Virus record (IMG/VR): IMGVR_UViG_3300046492_000366
Coordinates: 1-64,000 of that record
Origin: a virus
Direction: 5' to 3' (one strand)
Length of the DNA stretch: 64,000 nucleotides
Of this stretch, positions 40,702 to 48,643 are shown one piece after another; position 1 is the first letter of the stretch, and each line of letters opens with the position of its first letter. Under the pieces are notes generated by a model, which saw only the letters and a list, made by a program, of their open reading frames with translations, did no database searches and was not told the origin of the DNA. The translations under genes and the position numbers were made by a program.

Positions 40702-42417
40702 ATGGACCATATAGATAATACAAAAAAAGATGATGGTCCTTCTCTATTGCCTGATGGGCTTTCGAAAAAAGAATTAGGCATCGTCGACAATAAGAGTATC
40801 GTCATAAACTCTATTGCGGGAATTCACATCGAAAGATTTAGGGCATTTTTTAATGAGGAAATAAGCCTCGGCTCGCATGTAACAGTGTTCTCAGGACGAA
40901 ATGGAACAATGAAAACCTCTCTAATGGGTCTAATTGCACATCCATTTACAAGCCAAGCGAAAGACGGATTCGATAACACGCTCAAGACTACACTCAAGGA
41001 AGTTTTCAAGCTATCTCCTAAGCATGACCAAGAGGACTATGACTACAGCCTAATACTGGAGCTTGGGAAAGGTAAATATCTCAGAGAACCAGTCAGAATC
41101 TACTGGGTCGGCGATAAAACAAATCGACATCGCGTGGTTGTTTCAGGATCAGAGAAAGGGGACGGAAACCTAACTTATAACACTTCTTTTTTAAATCTTA
41201 AGCGGCTCTATCCGCTCGTGGATGCGAACGCCAAACTTGACGTCTCAAATGAGTTCGCGTTATCTCAAAAGGAGGAGAAAGAGCTAAAAAATTTTTATGA
41301 GACAGTTTTTCCCAGCTCTGAATATTCCCAATTTACTGGAGTATACAAGGACAGGTATAAAACGACGTACGCACCGAGCGGAGACAGCGCAAAGCATGAC
41401 TGGCTGACAATCTCTTCGGGAGAGGACAACCTCGGAGCGATTTTCAATAGATTAATCGGCTTTCAACGTGCTTATGCAAAAAATAAGATTGGTAATGGCG
41501 TCCTTTGTATAGATGAGTTTGAAGCCAGCTTACATCCAGTAGCCCAGATTAGGCTTTTTAACTATCTCTATCGCTGGGCTGGTGAGTATAAGGTACAGGT
41601 TGTGATCTCAACTCACTCTCTTGGCCTTATATCAGACATATATGCCAGCCACGCTCAGAACATTGAAGCCAATCGCATATGCATGAATTTCATCAGCAAA
41701 TCATTATCGGTTAAAGGGCGCTTACCGATTCTCAGAAACCCCCCTTTCTCACTTGCTTACAAAGAACTGACGATGGAGGATCCGCAGCAAGCTGCAGAAG
41801 CTCGAAAAATTAAAGTATTTTGCGAAGATGATATAGCCGTACATTTCGCAAAAAAGCTAATTGGATCGCAGAAGATCTTACGCGCAGTTGAATTCAAATC
41901 ATCATTAAACCCCACATCTCCGACACCAGGGATGAGCTACACTGAGTTAAAGCCACTGGCAAACACATGCGCAAGATTTCCTGCTCTGCTAGAGGGATGT
42001 CTTGTATTGTTGGATCCTGATGTGCCAGAGGAATTTTTAAAGAAGATCAAGGACAAAAATATATATCTTCTTTTACCGGATCCAGCAAATCTCGCCATAG
42101 AAAGAAGAATTATTTCATGGATTGTAGGGCTAGATAATGGTGACCCCTTCTTCAAAAAATTCGGAGAAAGGGACAGATTCCTAGACCAATTCAAACAAAA
42201 AGGCTTGGAATCTTTAAATCCAGACGCTATAATTGACGAGAAAGTTGTAAGCATCGCATCTTGCAAAAATTGGGCGTTAAGCAACTTGTCGCGGTTTAAG
42301 ATTTATGTAACTTATTACACTAAATCATGCGACGGAAAAACTGAGTTCCAGGAAAGCTTCTTAGCGGCTATTAACAAGATAAATACTTCCTCTGGACTTC
42401 CTGAGATAGAGTTTTAG
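40702..42417 (+). CDS. OLD-like AAA ATPase with TOPRIM-like C-terminus
   Basis: 571 residues, visibly A/T-richer than cI. Walker A G-R-N-G-T-M-K-T-S (65-73), ABC-type signature S-S-G-E-D (238-242), Walker B G-V-L-C-I-D-E-F-E (266-274) and switch S-T-H-S-L (303-307) show an SMC/RecF-like ATPase head. C-terminally F-C-E-D-D (373-377) and L-L-D-P-D-V-P-E-E (436-444) resemble the Glu and DxD motifs of a TOPRIM nuclease, as in OLD proteins. AAGGA lies before the ATG, 66 bp after cI with no terminator, so lysogen expression from the cI promoter is likely. Anti-phage nuclease role inferred. Confidence 0.75.
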   Translation: MDHIDNTKKDDGPSLLPDGLSKKELGIVDNKSIVINSIAGIHIERFRAFFNEEISLGSHVTVFSGRNGTMKTSLMGLIAHPFTSQAKDGFDNTLKTTLKEVFKLSPKHDQEDYDYSLILELGKGKYLREPVRIYWVGDKTNRHRVVVSGSEKGDGNLTYNTSFLNLKRLYPLVDANAKLDVSNEFALSQKEEKELKNFYETVFPSSEYSQFTGVYKDRYKTTYAPSGDSAKHDWLTISSGEDNLGAIFNRLIGFQRAYAKNKIGNGVLCIDEFEASLHPVAQIRLFNYLYRWAGEYKVQVVISTHSLGLISDIYASHAQNIEANRICMNFISKSLSVKGRLPILRNPPFSLAYKELTMEDPQQAAEARKIKVFCEDDIAVHFAKKLIGSQKILRAVEFKSSLNPTSPTPGMSYTELKPLANTCARFPALLEGCLVLLDPDVPEEFLKKIKDKNIYLLLPDPANLAIERRIISWIVGLDNGDPFFKKFGERDRFLDQFKQKGLESLNPDAIIDEKVVSIASCKNWALSNLSRFKIYVTYYTKSCDGKTEFQESFLAAINKINTSSGLPEIEF

Positions 42418-42433
42418 TATCTAGAGGGTCGAA

Positions 42434-43312
42434 ATGTATTCAAACAAGCTTTATTCTCCTCTACGGTACCCCGGCGGAAAGGCTCGATTTGCGCCTTTCA
42501 TCGCCGAGGTTATGCGGGCTAATGGCTTGGCGGACGGACACTATTTCGAACCGTTTGCTGGCGGAGCCGGAGTCGCCCTTGAGCTTCTTTTCGACGGACA
42601 TGCTTCGCATATTCATGTAAATGATCTTGACCCAGCCGTATTTGCTTTCTGGTCAGCCGCAATTACCGATCCGGATGGATTACTAAAGCTGCTCAGGGAC
42701 ACACCAATCACTATGGAGCAATGGCATCACTGGCGCTCCGTGATGCTTGCCCAGGACCCTGGTCTCTCCCTTGCCGAGAGGGGTTTTGCTACGCTTTTTG
42801 TGAACCGTACAAACCGATCCGGTATTCTCAAGGGCGGAGTCATCGGGGGAAAGGCGCAGACTGGCGCCTACAAACTCGATGCCCGATTCAGCAAGGAGAT
42901 GATTGCAGCCAGGCTTGAACGAATCGCGCTGAATTCAGAACGGATTTCGGTTTATTGTGAGGACGCCTTTCTTTTGCTCAGTCGCGCAGCAGAGTTTCTG
43001 CCAGAGCAAGCACTGATTTACCTTGACCCGCCGTACTACGTTAAAGGGCGCGGCCTGTACCGAAACTTCTATAAGCACGATGATCATTTGCAAATTGCTG
43101 AATTGCTGCAATCGACCAGCTTTGAAAGGCCGTGGGTAGTCTCTTACGATAGCGCACCAGAAATTTGCGAGATGTACAGCCAGAACGAGGCTCTAACTTA
43201 TGGACTGCACTATACCGCCCAGGCACGATATGTGGGCGATGAGGTAATGTTCTTCAAAGAAGGCATTTCTGTGCCTGATGCGAAAATTCCAAGAGCTACT
43301 GTGGCAGCATGA
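42434..43312 (+). CDS. Dam-type (D12 class) adenine-N6 DNA methyltransferase
   Basis: 292 residues. Motif X/I region L-R-Y-P-G-G-K (10-16) and F-E-P-F-A-G-G-A-G (38-46), catalytic D-P-P-Y-Y (198-202). N-R-T-N-R-S-G (124-130) is also typical of the D12 class. The target is probably a short GATC-like site but cannot be read from sequence. AGAGGG precedes the ATG, 16 bp after the OLD-like gene, so the two are one unit. It could modify phage DNA or protect the lysogen from the partner nuclease. Confidence 0.9.
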   Translation: MYSNKLYSPLRYPGGKARFAPFIAEVMRANGLADGHYFEPFAGGAGVALELLFDGHASHIHVNDLDPAVFAFWSAAITDPDGLLKLLRDTPITMEQWHHWRSVMLAQDPGLSLAERGFATLFVNRTNRSGILKGGVIGGKAQTGAYKLDARFSKEMIAARLERIALNSERISVYCEDAFLLLSRAAEFLPEQALIYLDPPYYVKGRGLYRNFYKHDDHLQIAELLQSTSFERPWVVSYDSAPEICEMYSQNEALTYGLHYTAQARYVGDEVMFFKEGISVPDAKIPRATVAA

Positions 43313-43316
43313 CTCC

Positions 43317-43339
43317 AAGCCCGGTTTATCGCCGGGCTT
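43317..43339 (+). terminator. Hairpin 1 after the Dam gene
   Basis: Stem AAGCCCGG/CCGGGCTT with a 7-base loop directly after the methylase stop; T content after it is low (CTTGTTG), so it may act with the next hairpin. Confidence 0.6.
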
Positions 43340-43368
43340 CTTGTTGCTGCCCCCCCGATCTGATCCGT

Positions 43369-43393
43369 AGCCCGCCGTTGAGCGGGCTTTTTT
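43369..43393 (+). terminator. Rho-independent terminator after the Dam gene
   Basis: Stem AGCCCGC/GCGGGCT (43369-43375 with 43382-43388) followed by a T6 run on the plus strand. It would end the cI-OLD-Dam transcript before the rightward operator region. Confidence 0.9.
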
Positions 43394-43400
43394 GTGCCTC

Positions 43401-43670
43401 TCAGAAAGGCGCCATTCCCATTTCTACCTCTTCCTCGTTCTCGGTAGGATGCTCATCGCCACCTGAAAGCTCCCACCTTATCGTCACCGACTCATCGTCA
43501 TTGAAAGTCATCTCGATGGCGTCAGTTTCAGAAATTAACCCCATCACCTCCTCCCACTCCCTCTCCCCATCCGTGTCCAGCCGATGGATCGTCACCCATC
43601 GCTGAATCTGCGCGACCGGGTGATTGACCATCGAAGACACCCTGAGCGATAGCCGCTCAAGACCTGACAT
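43401..43670 (-). CDS. DUF1654 family protein
   Basis: 89 residues from the ATG at 43670 (GAGAGG 5 bases upstream). The pattern E-R-L-S-L-R-V-S ... A-Q ... W-E-E-V-M ... I-S-E-T-D-A-I-E-M-T-F-N-D-D-E-S-V-T-I-R-W matches DUF1654, small proteins frequent in Pseudomonas and its phages. An acidic tail follows. Single gene facing the cI-Dam unit. Function unknown. Confidence 0.8.
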   Translation of the reverse strand: MSGLERLSLRVSSMVNHPVAQIQRWVTIHRLDTDGEREWEEVMGLISETDAIEMTFNDDESVTIRWELSGGDEHPTENEEEVEMGMAPF

Positions 43671-43786
43671 AGCGCCTCTCTCAGGTTGATTTTGTTTTGT
43701 TGCCATCGCCATCTACTTCGCTCCCGATAGCTGTACGTCCATACAGTTAAAACCAAAGGATAACCAACTCCTCTGACAAATAAATT

Positions 43787-43827
43787 AACCGCCGGTATTG
43801 ACCAAGAAGAAACCGCCGGTTAACTTA
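43787..43827 (+). promoter_or_regulatory. Rightward early promoter with two CI operators (OL-like)
   Basis: Operators at 43787-43799 and 43811-43823, 24 bp apart, share the AACCGCCGGT core with those at 39672-39768. TTGACC (43799-43804), a 17-bp spacer and TAACTT (43822-43827) form a promoter whose -10 starts inside the second operator, the same design as the cro promoter. Confidence 0.8.
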
Positions 43828-44247
43828 CAGCCATCGCAGCGACGCACACCCACTGCGAAGGGCCTCAAGAGACCCGCCGCTCTTTCACAATTTGGAATCT
43901 TCGCGGATCGATCCCCGGAAACGGGCATAGCGCGAAACACAAACTTCGATCTCCATGCAGGCTCTGGAACCTGCCGGACTCCCCATATGGGAGGACGCCA
44001 AACCATGCAAGCCAGCCGGCGAATAACACCGAGCACGAAATGTGTGACGCCGGCCAGGTGGGGAAACCGCGGCGCCAAGCATGGAATGGAAAACAGACTT
44101 CACTGGCTGGCCTTGGCGACAGGGCCAGACGGGAAATCACCTGAGACCGATAGCGCTTCCCGAAACGCTCAGCTAGAAAAATTGAATTAGCCAGTTGCCC
44201 GCTCGGTCAAGAATTATGAACGCAGTAAATCTGACGAGGTGACAGCA
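43828..44247 (+). other. Leader of the rightward early operon, no supported gene
   Basis: About 420 bp between the promoter and the first credible start. Short frames of 23 and 34 codons (from 43954 and 44039) and a longer one spanning 43798-44190 have no convincing ribosome sites or family signal. The long untranslated leader could carry an antitermination (nut-like) site; I could not identify one with confidence. Confidence 0.4.
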
Positions 44248-44382
44248 ATGACTATCCAAGCAGAGACACTCGTACAACTGACCGAAGCGCTCCAAGAGCG
44301 AGGCATGAATCTGGTTTCAGATGTGCACTTCACTCGCGCTCCATACCGATACAACCATCGCTGGATCTGCATCGTAGAGTAA
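44248..44382 (+). CDS. 44-residue small protein
   Basis: Frame starts M-T-I-Q-A-E-T-L-V-Q-L and ends R-W-I-C-I-V-E. GAGGTGA lies 6 bases ahead of the ATG. A basic, aromatic C-terminus. First likely gene of the rightward operon. Family not recognised; the interval 44383-44571 that follows shows no other gene. Confidence 0.5.
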   Translation: MTIQAETLVQLTEALQERGMNLVSDVHFTRAPYRYNHRWICIVE

Positions 44383-44571
44383 CCATGCTCATTGCCGGCG
44401 GCTCGGACTAAGACTCCACCGCCGGCCCCACTGCCCCGCTACTCCGTTTTCCCTTCCTTATCCTCCGACACCACCCGAATGCACTCACCTCCGCGCCCAA
44501 CGGCAACCAGCGGAGCGGATGAGTGCACCCGAGTTTTGTTGGATCAACACCTCGCCACTCTGGAGACGACC

Positions 44572-44976
44572 ATGTCAGCTCTACGCAAGCCCATCCCGGA
44601 AGACGACTTTCTCGACACGGAGGCAGGTCAGGAATGGTTGACCGAGTCGGTCGACGATCTGCTTTATCGGCGCCACGTGGAAGCGCCAAATCCGGTGGGC
44701 CGAAGCAAGGTCCTAGTCAACGCTGACCACTTGCCGGAAGCGCTGGCGGATCACATGGCCGCGAACCCAGATCCTGATCGGTATATCGAGAAGATTTTGA
44801 TCGAGCTGATCTGTCGCGGGGATGGCGGCGTACTGCACAAGTGGGCCATCGAAGCCGTCGGCGGTGATCCGCAGATCGTTCGGTCGCTCGCCAACGACCT
44901 GGTCGCGGTGCACGCCAACGAATACCGAGACGCCAAGCGCGAAAGCGATCGCGTAGAGCGGGAGTGTGGGTTTTGA
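44572..44976 (+). CDS. Hypothetical early protein
   Basis: 134 residues from the ATG at 44572 (TGGAGA ahead); the frame upstream to 44392 is Pro-rich and looks non-coding. Acidic, helical, containing G-G-V-L-H-K-W-A-I-E near the middle. Overlaps the following gene. Not recognised. Confidence 0.65.
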   Translation: MSALRKPIPEDDFLDTEAGQEWLTESVDDLLYRRHVEAPNPVGRSKVLVNADHLPEALADHMAANPDPDRYIEKILIELICRGDGGVLHKWAIEAVGGDPQIVRSLANDLVAVHANEYRDAKRESDRVERECGF

Positions 44977-45164
44977 GCCCTCACATCCTGATCGACCAAG
45001 CCCTTGATGGTGTGTCGGTGCCCGCCGGCGAAGAAGACATCAGCTTGCTGGTACAGGGACTGATCACCCGCCTCTTCACTGACGGCGCGATCACCACTGA
45101 CGAGTTCAACCACTACTGCAAACGCCTGCGTGACACCTGTCAGCGGCGCAAGGAGGACGCATGA
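44964..45164 (+). CDS. Small hypothetical early protein
   Basis: 66 residues from GTG at 44964, or 63 from TTG at 44973, which overlaps the previous stop as TTGA and fits the coupling style of this operon. C-terminus basic with two Cys. Unknown function. Confidence 0.6.
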   Translation: MWVLSPHILIDQALDGVSVPAGEEDISLLVQGLITRLFTDGAITTDEFNHYCKRLRDTCQRRKEDA

Positions 45165-45355
45165 GTACGGCACCGGTTAAATCGATCATCGACGAGCAGC
45201 TCGATGACATCGAACACAAGATCGCCCTGCTCGGCTTTGGCCTTCCCTTCAACGAGGTGATCGGCCGCAAGCGCGAGGATCTGGTCGCCAATCTGCCGCA
45301 GCGCCTGGCACCTTCCATGAAGGGCAAGCGGATTGCAGTGAGAGTTCGGCCGTGA
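45161..45355 (+). CDS. Small hypothetical early protein
   Basis: 64 residues, ATGA overlap with the gene before and GTGA overlap with the gene after. Helical N-terminus, basic C-terminus. Unknown function. Confidence 0.6.
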   Translation: MSTAPVKSIIDEQLDDIEHKIALLGFGLPFNEVIGRKREDLVANLPQRLAPSMKGKRIAVRVRP

Positions 45356-45468
45356 CCGCTCGCCAATGGGCGCGCCGCCTGATCATCTGGCGTGGCGCGT
45401 TCTCCTCCCTCGGCGTTTTCACCTTCCTGATGCTGCTCAGCGCACTCGCCGACCGCATCACTCAATAA
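45352..45468 (+). CDS. 38-residue single-pass membrane peptide
   Basis: A GTG at 45352 overlaps the previous stop (GTGA). A basic start (R-Q-W-A-R-R) precedes one hydrophobic helix of about 20 residues. Coupling and the positive-inside arrangement support a real micro-protein. Function unknown. Confidence 0.5.
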   Translation: MTARQWARRLIIWRGAFSSLGVFTFLMLLSALADRITQ

Positions 45469-45511
45469 ACTAATCTTTCAAAGCTGCGCACATGCGCGGC
45501 GGGAGATCGTC

Positions 45512-46261
45512 ATGCCTGCACTAAACCTCGCCCTCTGGGAAGAGGTCGAAAAGACCGATCCCAAGTTCACCAAGGAGTACACCGGTCTCGGCGGCTTCAC
45601 GGGTACTGCAGTGAATGCCCAGTATCTGGCTAAACGCGCTACTGAGCAGTTCGGCCCATGCGGTACCGGCTGGGGTTACGACGTCATCGAGGAACGCTTC
45701 GATATCGGCGGCCCACTTTTGAACAAAGAAGGTTCGGTGCTGGCACATGCCCAGGTGCACACCCTCAAGGTCGCGCTTTGGTACTTGGGCGGCGACGGTG
45801 AGCGCAAGACAATTACGCACTACGGGCACACACCTTTCATCACTCAGAACAAATTCGGGAGCATCAGCACTGACTTCGATGCCCCAAAGAAATCCCTCAC
45901 TGATGCGATCGGCAAGTGCCTGAGCCAGCTCGGCTTCTCCGCCGACGTTCGCCTGGGTCTTTACGACGACATTCACTACGTCAACGAGCGCTTGGGTGAA
46001 GCCGAAATCGAGCGCGCTGAGGACAAGATCGAAGCGAAGGAGCGTCTGGCAGCTGAATACCGCGAATGGCTGGCTGAAACACTCCACTTGATCGGTACCG
46101 CGCAATCACTCAACGAGTTGGAGCAGCTCTACAAATCGGCGATGCGCAAAATGGCACTGCGCCAGAACGATCCAGAACGCGAAGCCCACAAACTCAAATT
46201 CACCCGCGCCAAGGACGCCCGCAAAGCGGACCTTGAGGACGCTATTGAGGGTGCAGCATGA
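45512..46261 (+). CDS. Single-strand annealing recombinase (Rad52/Erf-type)
   Basis: 249 residues. The N-terminal 150 residues with Y-T-G-L-G-G-F-T-G-T-A-V-N and G-T-G-W-G-Y-D-V-I-E form a beta-beta-alpha-rich core like phage ssDNA-annealing proteins. K-S-L-T-D-A-I-G-K-C-L-S-Q-L-G-F (about 130-145) is a hallmark helix of the Rad52-like group. The C-terminus (155-249) is charged and helical. It overlaps the Gp157-like gene by 4 bp. Family assignment by pattern only. Confidence 0.65.
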   Translation: MPALNLALWEEVEKTDPKFTKEYTGLGGFTGTAVNAQYLAKRATEQFGPCGTGWGYDVIEERFDIGGPLLNKEGSVLAHAQVHTLKVALWYLGGDGERKTITHYGHTPFITQNKFGSISTDFDAPKKSLTDAIGKCLSQLGFSADVRLGLYDDIHYVNERLGEAEIERAEDKIEAKERLAAEYREWLAETLHLIGTAQSLNELEQLYKSAMRKMALRQNDPEREAHKLKFTRAKDARKADLEDAIEGAA

Positions 46262-46821
46262 CTGATCTCTACAAGCTGAATCGGCAGATGGTCGAACTCG
46301 CGGCACTGGCTGACACTGACGACGAAGGGCTGCGCCAAGCCATCCAAGACACCATGGACGGCATAAAAGGTGAGTTCGATGTAAAAGCCGACAGCGTCGT
46401 CATGCTGCGCCGGAACATCGAAGGTGATATTGACGCAATCGACAAGGAAGTCGACCGCCTCAACGAACTCAAACGCATCAAGAAAAACACCGTGGGCCAG
46501 CTCAGCGATTACCTGCGCCGGAATATGGAGGCCGCAGACATCAAGTCGATCAAGCGACCACTGTTCACTATCACACTGGCGCTCTCGCCCGAGAAGGTCA
46601 TCGTCGACAACGAGCAAGCAGTGCCTGACGAGTTCGTCACGTTGAAGAGCGTGATCACTCCAGACAAGAAAACTATAGCCGTGAAGCTCAAGGAGATCCG
46701 CGAGCATAACGATGCGGTGCGCAAACGCATCGATGCAGGCGAAGACGCGGAGCATGAACTGCTGCCGGAACCGGCCTGGGCTCACCTCGAACGCGGCGAA
46801 AGCTCGATCCGGATCAAGTGA
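46258..46821 (+). CDS. Siphovirus Gp157-like protein
   Basis: 187 residues; helical N-terminal half with coiled coil (about 50-80) and a beta-rich C-terminal half containing V-P-D-E-F-V and P-D-K-K-T-I-A-V-K-L-K. This matches the Gp157 family, found near annealing proteins in many siphophages and reported to be linked to phage-insensitivity in Streptococcus. Coupled to the recombinase gene. Confidence 0.88.
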   Translation: MTDLYKLNRQMVELAALADTDDEGLRQAIQDTMDGIKGEFDVKADSVVMLRRNIEGDIDAIDKEVDRLNELKRIKKNTVGQLSDYLRRNMEAADIKSIKRPLFTITLALSPEKVIVDNEQAVPDEFVTLKSVITPDKKTIAVKLKEIREHNDAVRKRIDAGEDAEHELLPEPAWAHLERGESSIRIK

Positions 46822-46828
46822 GGACAGC

Positions 46829-47071
46829 ATGATTAGCAATCACCGCAACCTCGTCGAGCAACACCGGCCGCACGCCGAGGCGATATCGGACAAGATCGCG
46901 CAGTACCTGGCCGCTGGCGGGCGGATCGACCAACTGAAAAGTCCGCCGCGCAATCCTCTGCCGCCGCCCCGCTCTAAAAAAATAGACCCTGAAACGGTAC
47001 TGAAACGGCGCCCGAAGCCGATATCGGCAGCCGACCGTAAGGCTCTGCGCAAAATGGCGGACTCGCTATGA
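46829..47071 (+). CDS. Small basic hypothetical protein
   Basis: 80 residues from the ATG at 46829 (GAGGA ahead). Pro-rich middle (P-L-P-P-P-R-S-K-K) and a basic C-terminus. Overlaps the next gene by 4 bp. Not recognised. Confidence 0.6.
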   Translation: MISNHRNLVEQHRPHAEAISDKIAQYLAAGGRIDQLKSPPRNPLPPPRSKKIDPETVLKRRPKPISAADRKALRKMADSL

Positions 47072-47532
47072 AGTCGAAACGCAAGCCCAACAACGGTTTC
47101 GCCCGGGCTGAACGCAGCTGTCGGGCCCTGCTGCGCACCAACCACGTCGCGGTGGTGAACATCGATCCCAGCGGCAGCCAGATCATGGCGAACTGGAAGA
47201 GCTGCCGGCAGATCCGCAGTCTGGCGATCGCCAACGCAATCTTCGATTTCTCCTACCGCTGGACGATCTACATCGGCGCCATGTGTCGCGACGAGCGCGG
47301 CGCCGAGTACATCAAGTCGGTGGAGATATCGCCGGAGGGCATCTACAAGGTCGAGCGTCTGACCGATGCGATCGAGCATTACTACCTGGAGCTGCGCAAA
47401 AGCGCGAACCCGGCCCATTTGATCGCATCAGGCTGGATCGCCATCCCCGACGAAATTTCGATGGACGAAGCCGAAGCCGCGAAGCTGTTCTACGCCGCCG
47501 GCGCCTGGCATCAGGTGAAGGTAGCTGCGTGA
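47068..47532 (+). CDS. Hypothetical early protein
   Basis: 154 residues, basic N-terminus, mixed alpha/beta body with aromatic residues and four Cys. Coupled by ATGA to the gene before. Unknown function; common type in Pseudomonas siphophage early operons. Confidence 0.65.
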   Translation: MKSKRKPNNGFARAERSCRALLRTNHVAVVNIDPSGSQIMANWKSCRQIRSLAIANAIFDFSYRWTIYIGAMCRDERGAEYIKSVEISPEGIYKVERLTDAIEHYYLELRKSANPAHLIASGWIAIPDEISMDEAEAAKLFYAAGAWHQVKVAA

Positions 47533-47607
47533 GACGTTCTAGACCCCAACAGCGCAAGCGACAGACCTGGCTGGACTTACCGGCCAGCGGAATTGAAGAG
47601 GTAGGCC

Positions 47608-47910
47608 ATGGCCAAGAGCAACGCGCAATTGCAGAAGGACAAGCGAGCCAAGGAGAAGGCGCTGCTCGATCGGATCGGCGCCGAGAAGCGATCGCTGATT
47701 GTTTCGAAAGCGCTCGATGATGCGCTTCAGGTGCTGGGCGAGCGCCACGGCTTCGAGGAATGGCAGGAGACGGTGTCGACCTTCCTAATCAACCTTGCAA
47801 CCGCGCCGGCCGAAGAATCCGCACGCTTCGTCACCATGTCGCGACCTGAATTCGTAATCACCGAAAATCAGTCGCGACAGATTGAAGAGTTCGCTAAGAC
47901 TGGCGTTTAA
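47608..47910 (+). CDS. Hypothetical early protein with coiled coil
   Basis: 100 residues, highly charged N-terminal helix (about 1-30), then a compact helical domain with G-F-E-E-W-Q-E-T. GAGG lies before the ATG. Last early gene before the minus-strand insert at 47937-48579. Confidence 0.6.
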   Translation: MAKSNAQLQKDKRAKEKALLDRIGAEKRSLIVSKALDDALQVLGERHGFEEWQETVSTFLINLATAPAEESARFVTMSRPEFVITENQSRQIEEFAKTGV

Positions 47911-47936
47911 CGCTGAAATAGGATGTTCTGTTGAGC

Positions 47937-48242
47937 TTATTTGCTTTTACCAAAGGCATATCCAAGAGCCAAAGTTATGATCGGAATAAATATCGACCAA
48001 ACCGACTTAATATTTTCCAAATAGTTGAAATTTTTCTCTGCAACCACAAGTGCGAAAAATAGCAAACTTAGAACCGAAGCGATAAAAAAGCTCCAGGTGA
48101 TAGTCATCCAAACGATTGAGTTCTTCGCGTTCTCGCCAGTACCAATAGTCTCGGTAATACGACCACTTGAATTACTCCGAGGCTGGGGAGCCTTGTGGCC
48201 AATAGGCCCTGATGAAGTTTGATTATTTAATGGCTCAGTCAT
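47937..48242 (-). CDS. Two-pass membrane protein of a two-gene insert
   Basis: 101 residues, A/T-rich. A disordered N-terminus (1-42) precedes two membrane helices (about 46-68 and 80-97). Its start overlaps the stop of 48235-48579 by 8 bp, so they are co-expressed on the strand opposite to the surrounding operon. Unknown function. Confidence 0.6.
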   Translation of the reverse strand: MTEPLNNQTSSGPIGHKAPQPRSNSSGRITETIGTGENAKNSIVWMTITWSFFIASVLSLLFFALVVAEKNFNYLENIKSVWSIFIPIITLALGYAFGKSK

Positions 48243-48579
48243 TTATCTTCGGCCCCAGCAAAAACGTATAGCGGAACTCTCTCAGCATCTGTTCTGAATT
48301 TATCGTATTTACCCAAAACGTCATTTGGACATCGCGCCCATTCGAGCTAGCGATGGCTACCGGCTCAATACGCCCGTCGCCTATAGTCGCAAAATTAAAT
48401 AACGACATAACTACAGAATTACCCACTACGGCAGTCGAGTATCTAACTCCAGCGCCATCCTGAATAAATGATATTTCTACAGGCATTCCATCAAAGACAA
48501 TTGTCAGCTTACTGCCAACCACATGCACAAGTCCTGAAGCAACGACTTCATAACCATTTACAAAAGATTTAACGTCCAA
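48235..48579 (-). CDS. Soluble beta-rich protein of a two-gene insert
   Basis: 114 residues, A/T-rich, beta-rich, no Cys, no membrane segment. It resembles in size and texture a group of small hypothetical proteins (DUF6864-like), though I am not certain of that family. First gene of the minus-strand pair; its promoter would lie in the 64 bp before the C5 methyltransferase. Candidate accessory or defence cassette. Confidence 0.55.
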   Translation of the reverse strand: MDVKSFVNGYEVVASGLVHVVGSKLTIVFDGMPVEISFIQDGAGVRYSTAVVGNSVVMSLFNFATIGDGRIEPVAIASSNGRDVQMTFWVNTINSEQMLREFRYTFLLGPKIND

Positions 48580-48643
48580 ATTATAGCGCTCCGTAGCGAA
48601 CCAAAAGTAACTCTATCGTAATTGTAATCCTCAAGGTATCCCT

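Noticed and set aside
43798-44190. 130-codon frame over the rightward leader
   Set aside because: Begins inside the operator/promoter region, has no ribosome site, and has composition unlike the phage proteins. Treated as leader.
47529-47720. GTG frame overlapping 47608-47910
   Set aside because: GTGA coupling looks attractive, but it would overlap the next gene by over 110 bp with Arg/Gln-rich composition and no family.
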